From Kingella negevensis (GTDB taxonomy: Bacteria > Pseudomonadota > Gammaproteobacteria > Burkholderiales > Neisseriaceae), in contig NZ_CP123448.1 in the NCBI RefSeq assembly GCF_030177895.1, forward strand, positions 930,001 through 994,000: DNA of 64,000 nucleotides. Direction: 5' to 3'. How positions within the stretch are numbered: position 1 is the stretch's first letter; each line of letters begins with the position of its first letter. The notes beneath the pieces were generated by a model. The model saw only the letters and a list, made by a program, of their open reading frames with translations. It had not been told where the DNA came from and ran no database searches. The translations under genes and the position numbers were made by a program. Shown here piece by piece: positions 16,940 to 25,805 of this stretch.

Positions 16940-17155
16940 ATGGATTACGTTATTCATCAAAATGAGATTTTTTCGCCAATGCATAGCAGCTCTGCATTAG
17001 CACGAAAGGCTGAACAGAATTATCAAGAAATGATTGATGCCCAACTACTCAATACATTGGAGCGTATGAATATACCCAACTATCAAGCAAAGCCAATGCC
17101 CGATGACTTTCACAATGCTGTGTTGCAAAGAGTTTTAGCAAGAATGGATAAGTGA
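16940..17155 (+). CDS. Probable antitoxin of a RelE/ParE-type pair
   Basis: The 71-residue protein (MDYVIHQNEIFSPMHSSSALARK...) is small and mostly helical. Its last part, PNYQAKPMPDDFHNAVLQRV, resembles the unstructured toxin-binding tail of type II antitoxins. It is followed at once (one base after the stop) by a gene whose product resembles RelE/ParE-type toxins, which is the main reason for the call. AAAGGA stands 9 bases before the chosen ATG; the frame is open further upstream without a better start. The toxin gene is broken by an IS end, so this antitoxin is probably orphaned. Confidence 0.6.
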   Translation: MDYVIHQNEIFSPMHSSSALARKAEQNYQEMIDAQLLNTLERMNIPNYQAKPMPDDFHNAVLQRVLARMDK

Positions 17156-17156
17156 A

Positions 17157-17306
17157 ATGTATCAAGTGGAATATGACCCATTTTATGAGCTAGAACTAGA
17201 ACAAATTTTAGCGGATATTGTGAGCGATTATACGGTGGATTTTGCTCATCAAGTTATTGATGAAATCAATTATCATATTGAAAAAATTAGGGGCTGTCCT
17301 AGATAA
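17157..17306 (+). pseudogene. RelE/ParE-type toxin, truncated by IS1016 end
   Basis: The first 44 codons read MYQVEYDPFYELELEQILAD... ...FAHQVIDEINYHIEKI, the beta-strand then two-helix start typical of RelE/ParE toxins. At 17290 the sequence becomes the IS1016 terminus, adding five IS-encoded residues and a stop. The second half, which in the family holds the beta-sheet with the active-site residues, is missing, so the product should be inactive. Its ATG follows the antitoxin stop by one base, the usual coupled layout. The remainder of the gene is not found to the right of the IS cluster. Confidence 0.65.
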
Positions 17307-17329
17307 CTAGGATAAACTCGATTTTACTA
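17290..17329. mobile_element. IS1016 end fragment (40 bp)
   Basis: GGGGCTGTCCTAGATAACTAG and the next 19 bases match the end at 8130 with one difference. The rest of the element is gone; an IS5-family element begins at 17330. Confidence 0.8.
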
Positions 17330-18204
17330 GGTCTTGTTGAACATTCATAGCTTGGGCCATTGATACGCAAGGGCTAGAGCGACATTATTTTCATAATTTC
17401 GCTTTAGTTTATCAAACCGTGTAGCAATAGCTCGGTAGTTTTTAATTTTGTTAAATTGGTTTTCTACAACATGGCGACATTTATCTAAATGCCAGTCCAT
17501 GTGATGATTACCTTTTTTCTTATTATTTGATTTTACTGGTATATTTGCATGAGTATCTTCAGCTTCAATTTGTTCACGCAAAGGTTCTGAATCATAACCT
17601 TTGTCTGCACAAACTATTGATGTTTCACTTAAATCCAATTTAGCAATCCATTCAGGTGCAACTTTAACATCATGTACCGAACCGTCAGTAATGATAAATT
17701 CCAAAGGATTGCCATGTGCATCTACTGCTAGATGAATTTTACTCGTGTGGCCACCAACACTTTGACCAATTGCTTGTTCTTTAGGATTGGCAACATTGCT
17801 GTGTTGATGTGCTTTAACGTAAGTCCCATCAATCAATATCCATTCCATATCAGGATAATCAATAAGTTGCTTAAATATGTCCATAAATTTATTAGCAGCA
17901 GACCAACGGTTAAATGTTTTATAAATCGTGTTAGATTTACCAAAATATTTTGGCAAATCTCGCCAAGGAATGCCTGTTCTCATGTGGTATAAAATACCTT
18001 CGACGGTTTTACGCAAATTTTCTTTGTCGTAAATACCTTGTTTGAGTAAAATAGCTTTCAGTCTTGTCCATTGTTTATATTGAGCATTAGGTGAGGCATG
18101 GCGAATGGTAAGGTTTTTTGTAGAAATTAAATTTTACTCATTCGCCATTTTTTATCTAATCAATTATGGATACTCATTTTTTTAAATGAAATGTCCACAC
18201 GACC
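17330..18204 (-). mobile_element. IS5-family element 'A' (875 bp)
   Basis: The ends GGTCTTGTTGAACATTCA (17330) and, in complement, GGTCGTGTGGACATTTCA (18204) form imperfect inverted repeats, with TA on both sides as likely target duplication. It inserted into the IS1016 end at 17329. Its transposase is on the minus strand. A truncated second copy lies at 21590-21908. Confidence 0.85.
17345..18099 (-). pseudogene. IS5-family transposase of element A, frameshifted near the start
   Basis: A frame of 223 codons (17345-18016) carries the DDE core: LIDGTYVKAHQH, GGHTSKIHLAVDAHGNPL, CADKGYDSEPL and a C-terminal RHVVENQFNKIKNYRAIATR. The true start is the ATG at 18099 (MPxLMLN...), but compared with the other copy (ATGCTCAATAATAAAC) this one lacks one base (ATGCTCAATATAAAC, near 18080), throwing the first 13 codons out of frame. 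An internal start or ribosomal slippage could still give a shortened protein, but loss of the N-terminal helix makes activity doubtful. Confidence 0.78.
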
Positions 18205-18264
18205 TAGTAGCAGCAAAAACCAAAGCTGCAAACTTTCGTAAATTGTTGGTAACAACTTTTATTG

Positions 18265-18305
18265 AAAAATAGGCAAATTAAATTATATTTAATTTGCCTA
18301 TTTTT
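18265..18305. terminator. Strong bidirectional hairpin after the M10-type protease gene
   Basis: A perfect 19-bp stem (AAAAATAGGCAAATTAAAT and its complement) closes on a 3-base loop. It is flanked by A and T runs and lies 25 bases past the protease stop. Confidence 0.9.
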
Positions 18306-18330
18306 ATTCAATCCATACGAACATTTCTAT

Positions 18331-21300
18331 TTATGACAATAAAGAAGCTGCCAAAACTGGGGTTGAAGTTTGTTGATCAATATTATTCAGGCTGCTTGAT
18401 GTGCCAGTTGCTACACCAAATGATGCCATTGCATGCACCATTTGGTTAGACGCGCTTATATAGCTTGCTACTTGATCTGCTGTAGCTTTTTTGCCATTGG
18501 CAAATTCAAATGTTTTTAATACATCTCGCCCACCTTGGAACCAATCTTTAATAGTTACACTGTCTCTGCTATTGCTTACAGATAAGACTAAGTCGTTACC
18601 ATTTTGTTTCACGCCGCCTGTTTTATTTAACACAGCATCCATATTAATGCCTGCAAAACGCAAGGTATCATTGCCACCACCTCTAGTAATAATAGTATCG
18701 TGACCGCCTGCTTTGCTAAACACATAGGTATCGTTACCTTTACCACCAATCAAGGTATTATTACCACGGTTGCCAGTAATTACATTATCTAAATCATTAC
18801 CTGTGCCAGAAAGATTTGCTTTACCAACTAAAGTCAAGTTTTCTACGTTGGCACTTAATGTGTAGTTTACGCTGCTAATAACAGTGTCTTTGCCTTCGTT
18901 AGCAACTTCGGTTACAGTGTCGCCTGTGTTATCAACAATATAAATATCATCGCCTTTACCACCAGACAATTGATCTACTCCTTCACCACCATCCAAAGTA
19001 TCATTACCTAAATCACCAAAAATAGTATCATTGCCTTTGCCGCCAGTAATGATGTTATCAGCATCATTACCTCTCAAAGTGTCATTAAACGCAGAACCAA
19101 TCAAATTTTCGATTTGTGTACCATAACCAATAAACGATTGACCTGTTACTTTGTGACCTAATGTATCTGTAATCAAATGGCTGGTTTTTGATCCGATATA
19201 GTTCCAAGAACCTGGTGTTAAATCCACAGTCACTTTATCTTTAGCATCAGATGCATCGAATGTATCAATACCCGAACCATCCCAAATATAAATATCGTTA
19301 CCGACTTTATCTTTGTTGTATGCTTTAAAGCGATAAGTATTGTTACCACTATTTTCAGCTTTATTCACACCATAGCGATAATGCAAAGCTGCTAAGTCAA
19401 AAATTTGTAAACCTTGACCTGTTTGAATAACATTCTGATTACTATCACGAAGGTCTTTATACGACATGACAGAGTGTCCAGAGTTTTCTTCACCGTCTGG
19501 CAAATATGGACCTTCCGCCTTACCGTTTTGGCCATTGTAGTTACCCGTATGTTTAAAGCCTAAGCTATGACCAATTTCGTGTACCAATGTGCCGTATCCG
19601 CCATCAAACCAACCATTGCCATAAGGTACTTTTAATGTGCCTTTGCTTAAAGCTTTATCACCTGCATACAACAAGCTATTGATATGCACATCACCACCAT
19701 AATAAGCATAACCTGCAGTCATACTGACGCCTGCATTTTGTGCTTCTTCTGAGCCAATAGCAGTAGTTTTATTATGTCGTGCTGTGCGGTGGAAACCACC
19801 ACAACATAAACACATATTTTGCGTGGTCGGCATTAAGTTTGGCTGGCTAGATTTCACAGAATTGTAAACAACTGTACCAGGTTCATTATGATTTCTCAAA
19901 TCATCAAAATAGAAGCGGAAATCGGCATTACCTTTATCTAATTGATCACCTGAATCTAATACTTCTTCAAAAGTGATATTGGCATATTTTGCATATTCAG
20001 CCAAAGCATCTCGAACAGCTTGTTTTTGTGTAACCGAGAATTCTTTGAAATTAGTTTCACCATTGTAGTTTCTCAACGCGAAACTATAGCGCACAACAAT
20101 ACCTTTACCTGGCCCTGCCCATTTACCTTGCAATTTTGGACCTAGTTGGTCATCGCGCACATAATAGCTTGTTCTTGGTGCTCGAGCATATGTTTTCGTG
20201 GTTGGATATAAATATCCACGGCGATTATCATCAGAAATAGAAATTGAATCCACAAAATAAGGCGTTACTACTTGTCCTTTATCATTAGCATGCTTGCCGC
20301 TTACGTCATGAATAGCAGTAAAATTATAAATACTTGATAATGTTACAGGTTTATCACCATTCTTAGTGGTCAAAATCACTTCAATTGCGCCATCTTTATC
20401 TGCTGCTAGCTCGCTCCCTTTAACCGTTAACGAGAATTTATTACCTTCACTAACTGTAACTTTTTGTTTTTTATTGTTGATATTCAGCTCAACAGTATCG
20501 CCTTTCTTAGCTGAACCACCCACACTACCAGTCAATTTAACATCGCCTTTAGTTTCGGCATAATTCAATAAGTCATCACCTGTTATTGCATCCAATGTTA
20601 ACGTTGCTGTACTCACGGTAGGTTTAGGCATTATAGATGCAATGGGGACTGCAGTTTCAACTTTATACGTATCAGTTGCTTTTACGCTTACTGCTTTGCC
20701 TGTGCTGTCTTTGCTGTTCAATACAGCTTCAATTGTGCGGTCTTTATCTGCTGCTAAATCTGAACCGTTTACCCCAATTGAGAAGGTGTTTTTGTTGTCA
20801 ACTTTGCCTGTGTATTTTTTGCCATTGATAATTAAGGTTACTGTATCGCCTGCTTTAGCACTTCCGCCTACTTTACCTGTTACATTCAATTTTCCTTTAG
20901 CTTCTGCTAAAGATACGAGGTCATCACCAGCAACTTTGGCATCTAAAGTGATGATTGGATTGATAACTGCTGGTTTTGGTTTAGTTATTATAGCGGTAGT
21001 GTCTACTTTAAACTGAGTTTGTTTCGTATAACGATATGTTGTATTTCCTACTTTGGTTACAATGGACACCTCAATTAATTTATCTTTATCTTCAACTAAT
21101 TGGTTACCCGAAACACTAATAGAAAAAGTTTTATTAGCAGCTACTTTACCAGTATAATTTTTACCATTTACAGTAACTGTTACCACGTCGCCCACTTTTG
21201 CGGTACCACTTACCATACCAGTAATGGCAATATTGCCTTTGGCTTCTTCTGCAGAAATAATATTATCCGAAGTTAAATTATTTAGCTTAAATATTGGGTA

Positions 21301-21339
21301 ATTACTTGAAATACCTAATGCTTTATTAGAGGTACTCAT
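18331..21339 (-). CDS. Secreted M10-type (serralysin-like) zinc protease with Ig-like repeats and RTX tail
   Basis: The 1002-residue protein begins at ATG 21339, with AAGGAAG just upstream; upstream TTG codons in frame are unlikely starts. No signal peptide is present. Three repeats of about 95-100 residues (about 21-113, 129-227 and 247-341; each with A.AGD.VT and (A/V)(A/E)DKD patterns) look like bacterial Ig-like domains. The catalytic domain has the zinc motif HEIGHSLGFKH (587-597) and a Met-turn SVMSYKD (623-629), as in M10 metallopeptidases. GGxGNDT-type RTX repeats and a V.I.DWF beta segment follow, then the tail MVHAMASFG...TPVLAASLLS. Unusual for a type I substrate is a cysteine cluster CLCC near 510-513. 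It is likely exported by RtxBD-TolC. Substrates are unknown. Confidence 0.88.
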   Translation of the reverse strand: MSTSNKALGISSNYPIFKLNNLTSDNIISAEEAKGNIAITGMVSGTAKVGDVVTVTVNGKNYTGKVAANKTFSISVSGNQLVEDKDKLIEVSIVTKVGNTTYRYTKQTQFKVDTTAIITKPKPAVINPIITLDAKVAGDDLVSLAEAKGKLNVTGKVGGSAKAGDTVTLIINGKKYTGKVDNKNTFSIGVNGSDLAADKDRTIEAVLNSKDSTGKAVSVKATDTYKVETAVPIASIMPKPTVSTATLTLDAITGDDLLNYAETKGDVKLTGSVGGSAKKGDTVELNINNKKQKVTVSEGNKFSLTVKGSELAADKDGAIEVILTTKNGDKPVTLSSIYNFTAIHDVSGKHANDKGQVVTPYFVDSISISDDNRRGYLYPTTKTYARAPRTSYYVRDDQLGPKLQGKWAGPGKGIVVRYSFALRNYNGETNFKEFSVTQKQAVRDALAEYAKYANITFEEVLDSGDQLDKGNADFRFYFDDLRNHNEPGTVVYNSVKSSQPNLMPTTQNMCLCCGGFHRTARHNKTTAIGSEEAQNAGVSMTAGYAYYGGDVHINSLLYAGDKALSKGTLKVPYGNGWFDGGYGTLVHEIGHSLGFKHTGNYNGQNGKAEGPYLPDGEENSGHSVMSYKDLRDSNQNVIQTGQGLQIFDLAALHYRYGVNKAENSGNNTYRFKAYNKDKVGNDIYIWDGSGIDTFDASDAKDKVTVDLTPGSWNYIGSKTSHLITDTLGHKVTGQSFIGYGTQIENLIGSAFNDTLRGNDADNIITGGKGNDTIFGDLGNDTLDGGEGVDQLSGGKGDDIYIVDNTGDTVTEVANEGKDTVISSVNYTLSANVENLTLVGKANLSGTGNDLDNVITGNRGNNTLIGGKGNDTYVFSKAGGHDTIITRGGGNDTLRFAGINMDAVLNKTGGVKQNGNDLVLSVSNSRDSVTIKDWFQGGRDVLKTFEFANGKKATADQVASYISASNQMVHAMASFGVATGTSSSLNNIDQQTSTPVLAASLLS

Positions 21340-21366
21340 AAATTCTTCCTTATTCAAATGTTTCAA

Positions 21367-21517
21367 AAAAATCCTTAATAGAACGAGTCAGAGAATCATG
21401 CCTATTACATTAGACTAATGTGTATGTAATATACGTACATGAGTATAACATACTTAACTAAAGAGTATGTCGAGTATGTCAAATTAGCACTCTTTTCAAA
21501 CAGATTTATCCAAGTAA
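21367..21517. other. Upstream region of the protease gene
   Basis: AT-rich sequence with no gene that I can support. It should hold the promoter of the protease gene, but I see no clear -35/-10 pair. It contains TAATGTGTATGTAATATACGTACAT, a partly palindromic stretch around 21416-21440 that could bind a regulator. Confidence 0.35.
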
Positions 21518-21545
21518 GAACCTGTATTCACAAAAATGATAAAAA
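21518..21545 (+). mobile_element. IS5-B end fragment (28 bp)
   Basis: GAACCTGTATTCACAAA plus the next 11 bases equal the left end of the complete element at 10317, then diverge. It marks a past insertion, now deleted. Confidence 0.75.
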
Positions 21546-21589
21546 TTTAGAATGACGATACAAGCCTATCATATCGCCATTTAAACAAC

Positions 21590-21908
21590 TATTTATTAGC
21601 AACAAACCAACGGTTAAATGTTTTATAAATCGTGTTAGATTTACCAAAATATTTTGGCAAATCTCGCCAAGGAATGCCTGTTCTCATGTGGTATAAAATA
21701 CCTTCGACGGTTTTACGCAAATTTTCTTTGTCGTAAATACCTTGTTTGAGTAAAATAGCTTTCAGTCTTGTCCATTGTTTATTATTGAGCATTAGGCGAG
21801 GCATGGCGAATGGTAGGGTTTTTTGTAGAAATTAAATTTTACTCATTCGCCATTTTTTATCTAATCAATTATGGATACTCATTTTTTAAATGAAATGTCC
21901 ACACGACC
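21590..21908 (-). mobile_element. IS5-A copy 2, truncated to its 5' third
   Basis: The segment matches the transposase 5' end and right terminus of element A (GACC end at 21905-21908). It encodes about 71 codons (21589-21804, MPRLMLNNKQWTRLKAILLKQ... FNRWFVANK) in correct frame before being cut off. The rest of the element is absent. Its terminal C at 21908 supplies the last base of the TAG stop codon of the SCO1-family gene. Confidence 0.85.
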
Positions 21909-22594
21909 TACTCGGCAAGCAATTTTTCTACATCTGCCGCAATTTGTGGGGCTTCCATGCCGTAGCGTTCCATATAAGCTGGCTTGCCTGTTTTGTCCAA
22001 CAAGAACGTGCCTGATGAATGATCTACCACATAAACGGTGTCGGACTGAATCGCACTTTTCGCAGAAACCACTTCATAAAGCTGTTTAATCACAGCCAAA
22101 TCGCGCCCTTTGGTGGTATCGGTTAAACCGATGAATGATGGGTGGAACTGTTGCACATATTTGCCAACCACTTCTGGCGTGTCGCGTTCTGGGTCTACGC
22201 TGACAAACACAACGGCAACATCTTTAGCTTTGTCGCCCAGTTGCGCCAAAACGTCTTTGTATGTGAGCAATTCGGTTGGGCAAACATCAGGGCAGTTGGT
22301 GTAGCCAAACGATAAAATCACAACTTTACCTTTCAGGCTGCTAAGCGTGAACGGTTTGCCATCGCTGCCTGTGAGCGTGAAATCGCCACCCAAGTTGTCT
22401 TTGCGAATATCTAGGCTAATAATCGCTGGAGCAGAAGCGGCAACGGGTGCGCTGGCGGTTGGGGCATTATCAGCAGACTCAGCTTTGATTTCTTGTTGTA
22501 CTTGCGATGCGATTGAGCTGACTTCATTGTTGTTTTGCTGACCGCAAGCGGTGAGGGCTAGGGCGGTTAGCACGCTGAGAAAAACTTTTTTCAT
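21908..22594 (-). CDS. SCO1/SenC-family copper chaperone lipoprotein
   Basis: The 228-residue protein starts at ATG 22594 (MKKVFLSVLTALALTACGQQ) with AAGGAAACC upstream; a longer frame to 22720 lacks a signal and is rejected. It has a lipoprotein signal with Cys17, an Ala/Ser-rich linker, and a thioredoxin-fold domain with CPDVC (Cys101, Cys105) and His192, the copper-binding triad. Family members insert Cu(A) into cytochrome oxidase or protect against peroxide (Neisseria Sco). It probably sits in the inner membrane facing the periplasm. An IS5-A fragment abuts the gene so closely that its end completes the stop codon, so the native C-terminus could have differed slightly. Confidence 0.9.
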   Translation of the reverse strand: MKKVFLSVLTALALTACGQQNNNEVSSIASQVQQEIKAESADNAPTASAPVAASAPAIISLDIRKDNLGGDFTLTGSDGKPFTLSSLKGKVVILSFGYTNCPDVCPTELLTYKDVLAQLGDKAKDVAVVFVSVDPERDTPEVVGKYVQQFHPSFIGLTDTTKGRDLAVIKQLYEVVSAKSAIQSDTVYVVDHSSGTFLLDKTGKPAYMERYGMEAPQIAADVEKLLAE

Positions 22595-22695
22595 TTTGGT
22601 TTCCTTGTTTTTCGGAGGTTGAGAAATGTTTTCAGGCTGCGTTTGTTGCATTTGTTGGCAGCCTGAAAACGCTGAAATTGAGAGTGCTAAAAATG

Positions 22696-22764
22696 TAGGT
22701 TGGATACTCGTATCCAACAATCGTTCAATTTAGCGAAATGTTGGATTCGAGAATCTAACCTACT
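22696..22764. repeat. Small inverted-repeat element, GTAGGTTGG...CCTAC type
   Basis: GTAGGTTGGATAC pairs imperfectly with GAATCTAACCTAC; inside are further inverted halves (TTGGATAC, GTATCCAA). Elements of like design occur at 54001-54087 and 62406-62466. Confidence 0.65.
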
Positions 22765-22897
22765 TTGTATATGGGCAATAAAACGCTTTCTTCAAGCCCA
22801 AAAAGCATAAACTTCCCTAAGCATAACCGCCACGGGGTTGCATAGCAAATCTTTATTTTATAAAGAAATTTTATGTTGTATATTTGCAACAGAGCAT

Positions 22898-22938
22898 AAA
22901 AAACCGTCTTCACTCAGGCTTGAGCGAAGACGGTTTTC
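22898..22938 (-). terminator. Terminator of the aroE-mtgA operon
   Basis: AAAACCGTCTTC...GAAGACGGTTTT pairs perfectly over 12 bp, with an inner CTCA/TGAG stem. On the minus strand the stem is followed by T residues. Confidence 0.82.
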
Positions 22939-23010
22939 AAATAGATAAAATGCCATTTTCAGGCTGCGTTTGAGTGGATTGTGTACGGGTTTACCCAAAT
23001 TGCGGCTATT

Positions 23011-23700
23011 TCATTGCGCTGGCAATTCAGCCGAACCCATGCGGCGCAAAATCACACGAGCTTTTGCGCGTAAACCCCTGTCGTTTGGGTGGTCAATATA
23101 GAACAAGGGTTTGGGAACGCGAGCGGCTAACATGGCGGCTTGTCCTGCGCTTAAATCGGCGGCTGGCTTGCGATAAAAATATTGCGAAGCCGCTTCCGCA
23201 CCGTGTACGCCATACCCCCACTCAATCACATTGAGATAAAGCTCGTAAATGCGGTCTTTGTCGGTAGTTGCTTCCAGCATGGACGTGAGTGCGGCTTCTT
23301 CGGCTTTGCGAAAATAGCTGCGGCTTTCGTTTAAAAACAAATTCTTGGCAAGCTGCTGACTAATCGTTGAACCACCTGCCTTGATTTTGCCGCCGCGTTC
23401 GTTGCGCTGAATGGCACTTTTGATGCCGTTCCAGTCAAAACCGCCGTGTTCGGCAAAATTGGCATCTTCTGACGCAATCAGGGCTTTTTTGAGATTGACC
23501 GAAATTTTGTCGTAGGCAACCCATTGGTAGTTCAGTTTGGTATCGGGGCGACTTTCGGCGAACTCGTCCATACGCATGGTCATGAATGATGTGCGGTGCG
23601 GGGCGAGTGCACGGTAGCTGATGATTGTGCCGTATGCGTACACGTTAAACAAAACGAGTGCGGCAAACGGGGCGGTGAGCAGCCATTTTAGGTATTTCAT
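23011..23700 (-). CDS. mtgA: Monofunctional peptidoglycan glycosyltransferase
   Basis: This is a 229-residue GT51-family membrane enzyme that polymerises lipid II into glycan strands without a transpeptidase domain. The start is MKYLKWLLTAPFAALVLFNVY (ATG at 23700) with one membrane anchor. GT51 motifs are EDANFAEHGGFDW, GGSTISQQLAKNLFL and RIYELYLNVIEWGYG. Its ATG overlaps the aroE stop by four bases (ATGA), so the two are translationally coupled. A longer frame from 23763 lies inside aroE and is rejected. Length is close to that of other MtgA proteins. Confidence 0.95.
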   Translation of the reverse strand: MKYLKWLLTAPFAALVLFNVYAYGTIISYRALAPHRTSFMTMRMDEFAESRPDTKLNYQWVAYDKISVNLKKALIASEDANFAEHGGFDWNGIKSAIQRNERGGKIKAGGSTISQQLAKNLFLNESRSYFRKAEEAALTSMLEATTDKDRIYELYLNVIEWGYGVHGAEAASQYFYRKPAADLSAGQAAMLAARVPKPLFYIDHPNDRGLRAKARVILRRMGSAELPAQ

Positions 23701-24509
23701 GCGTGTAATTCCTTGCGTAATGCGGCGATAACGGGCGCGGTTTGTGGGGCGAAATTGCGCCATAATTGGTAGGATGCGGCGGCTTGCCCAACTAACATAC
23801 CCAGCCCGTCTGATGTGTGCGCTGCGCCATTTGGGGCGGCGAACTGCATAAAGGCGGTGGGTTGTGCGCTGTAGAACATATCGTAGGCAAGTTGGCAGCC
23901 TGAAAAAATTTGCGGTGGCACTTCGGGAACGCTGCCTGAAACGCTGCCTGATGTGGCGTTGATGATTAGGTCAAAGCAGCCTGAAAGTTCGGCGAAAGTT
24001 TGCGCTTGAATGTGAAATTGCGCGGCAAGTGCTTGGGCTTTTTCGGGACTGCGGTTGGCGATGATGAATTGTGCTGGTTGGCATTCTAGCAAAGGCAAAA
24101 TCACGCCACGCGCTGCGCCGCCTGCGCCGAGTAGCAAAATGCGTTTGTCTTTTAATGAAAACTGGAGATTTTGGGTGAGGTCTTGCACCAAACCTAAACC
24201 GTCTGTGTTGTCGCCCAATAATGTGCCGTCTGCTTGGGAGATTAGGGTGTTTACTGCGCCTGCGGCTTGGGCGCGTGGGCTGTGGTGTTGCGCGAGTGCG
24301 TAGGCGTGTTGTTTGAAGGGGAGGGTTACGTTTGCGCCGCCGCCGTTTTGTGCGAAGAATTGTTGCACGGCAGCCTGAAACGCTTGAGGATTGTCGTCCA
24401 CAAGGGTGCGCGTGTATTCAATGGTGGCGTGTTCTTGCGCGGCGAAAAGTTGGTGGATTTTGGGGGATTTGCTGTGGGCGATGGGGTTGCCGAAGACGGT
24501 GTAGTTCAT
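23697..24509 (-). CDS. aroE: Shikimate dehydrogenase
   Basis: The 270-residue NADP-dependent enzyme reduces 3-dehydroshikimate in the aromatic amino acid pathway. Motifs are YTVFGNPIAHSKSPKIH (substrate loop with the two serines), NVTLPFKQ (catalytic lysine) near 60-67, GDNTDGLGLV near 99-108, and the Rossmann loop GAGGAARG near 128-135. Length matches AroE, not the longer YdiB. It overlaps mtgA by four bases. A DUS-containing leader of about 180 bases separates it from the divergent queA. Confidence 0.96.
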   Translation of the reverse strand: MNYTVFGNPIAHSKSPKIHQLFAAQEHATIEYTRTLVDDNPQAFQAAVQQFFAQNGGGANVTLPFKQHAYALAQHHSPRAQAAGAVNTLISQADGTLLGDNTDGLGLVQDLTQNLQFSLKDKRILLLGAGGAARGVILPLLECQPAQFIIANRSPEKAQALAAQFHIQAQTFAELSGCFDLIINATSGSVSGSVPEVPPQIFSGCQLAYDMFYSAQPTAFMQFAAPNGAAHTSDGLGMLVGQAAASYQLWRNFAPQTAPVIAALRKELHA

Positions 24510-24691
24510 GGAGGTTTCTTTGTGTGGTTTCAGGCTGCGTTTTGTGGGGTTTCACGAACCTAAAGCGTAGGTGTGGAGGCGCAACGCCACGTTCTGTTAA
24601 AAACAACGAAATGGGTTTTCAGGCTGCAATTATAAAAGCAACCTCGCTTAGAGTATAATTCGCGTTTTGATTTTTTTGTAAGTTTACCCAA

Positions 24692-25714
24692 ATGAATATT
24701 TCCGATTTTGACTTTCATCTGCCCGAACACTTAATCGCGCAAAATCCGCCAGCTGTGCGCGGCAGCAGTCGCTTATTGGTTGCGCTGCCTGAAAGTCCGT
24801 TGCAAGACAAACATTTTACTGATTTGCCTGATTACGTTGCCGCAGGCGATTTGATGATTTTCAACAACACCAAAGTGATGAAAGCCCGACTGTTTGGGCA
24901 AAAAGCAAGCGGCGGCAAAATTGAAGCTCTGATTGAACGCGTGTTGGACGCACACACGGCTTTGGCGCACATTCGTTCTTCCAAATCGCCCAAAGCAGGC
25001 GCGGAACTGATTTTTGAAGGCGACATCCGCGCGACAATGGTGGAACGTAAAGAAGAATTGTTCAAGTTGCATTTTTCAGGCAGTGAAACGGTTTATGAAT
25101 TGTTGGAACACAATGGACACATGCCGTTGCCGCCGTATATCGTGCGCGATGCGAATGACAACGATGATTCGCGTTATCAAACGGTGTACGCCAAACATCA
25201 AGGCGCAGTTGCCGCACCAACGGCTGGTTTGCATTTTACCGATGAATTATTGGGCAGCCTGAAAAACAAGGGCGTGGATTTTGCGGAAGTAACGCTGCAC
25301 GTTGGCGCAGGCACGTTCCAGCCTGTTCGTGTGGACAATATCGCGGAACACAAAATGCACAGCGAGTGGTACAGCGTGTCGGAAGAAGCGGTGGCGAAAA
25401 TCGCGAAAACCAAGGCGCGTGGCGGCAAAGTGTGGGCGGTTGGCACAACGTCTATGCGTGCGATTGAATCGGCAGCACGTTTAGGCAGCCTGAAAGCGGG
25501 GCAAGGCGATACGGATATCTTCATCACGCCAGGCTATCAGTTTCAAGTGATTGACCGCATGGTTACGAATTTCCATTTGCCGAAATCGACTTTGCTGATG
25601 TTGGTGTCTGCGTTTTCAGGCAGCGAGCATATTCGCGAAGTGTACCGCCATGCGATTGAGCAGGAATATCGCTTTTTTAGCTATGGCGATGCGATGATTT
25701 TAGAGAGAATTTAA
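24692..25714 (+). CDS. queA: S-adenosylmethionine:tRNA ribosyltransferase-isomerase
   Basis: The 340-residue enzyme transfers and isomerises the ribosyl part of SAM to preQ1 in tRNA, making epoxyqueuosine. Recognisable parts are [49 protein letters not shown] and [18 protein letters not shown]. Length is typical. A TATAAT box at 24654-24659 stands 32 bases before the ATG, without a convincing -35. No tgt gene adjoins it here. A hairpin terminator follows the stop closely. Confidence 0.96.
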   Translation: MNISDFDFHLPEHLIAQNPPAVRGSSRLLVALPESPLQDKHFTDLPDYVAAGDLMIFNNTKVMKARLFGQKASGGKIEALIERVLDAHTALAHIRSSKSPKAGAELIFEGDIRATMVERKEELFKLHFSGSETVYELLEHNGHMPLPPYIVRDANDNDDSRYQTVYAKHQGAVAAPTAGLHFTDELLGSLKNKGVDFAEVTLHVGAGTFQPVRVDNIAEHKMHSEWYSVSEEAVAKIAKTKARGGKVWAVGTTSMRAIESAARLGSLKAGQGDTDIFITPGYQFQVIDRMVTNFHLPKSTLLMLVSAFSGSEHIREVYRHAIEQEYRFFSYGDAMILERI

Positions 25715-25720
25715 AAGATA

Positions 25721-25757
25721 AATGCAGCCTGAAAACGGTTTTCAGGCTGCATTTTTT
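25721..25757 (+). terminator. Uptake-sequence hairpin terminator after queA
   Basis: AATGCAGCCTGAAAAC and its complement form a stem of about 16 bp followed by a T run, seven bases after the queA stop. Confidence 0.88.
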
Positions 25758-25771
25758 AGACACATAAATAA

Positions 25772-25799
25772 AAAAGTTCTGCTAAAAAACAGAACTTTT
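25772..25799. terminator. Hairpin terminator of the tRNA-Arg/tRNA-Glu transcript
   Basis: AAAAGTTCTG and CAGAACTTTT form a 10-bp stem. On the minus strand it lies just 7 bases after the tRNA-Glu 3' end and is followed by T residues. Confidence 0.75.
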
Positions 25800-25805
25800 A
25801 AAAAA

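Larger units (their letters stand above)
22595..23010. other. Intergenic region between SCO1 and mtgA
   Basis: This stretch of about 416 bases holds an inverted pair of uptake sequences (22629-22669), the GTAGG...CCTAC inverted repeat at 22696-22764, and the mtgA terminator at 22898-22938. I see no gene. Confidence 0.6.

Noticed and set aside
22595..22720. Upstream extension of the SCO1-family gene (42 codons)
   Set aside because: It would place the lipoprotein signal peptide inside the protein; ATG 22594 has a good ribosome site.
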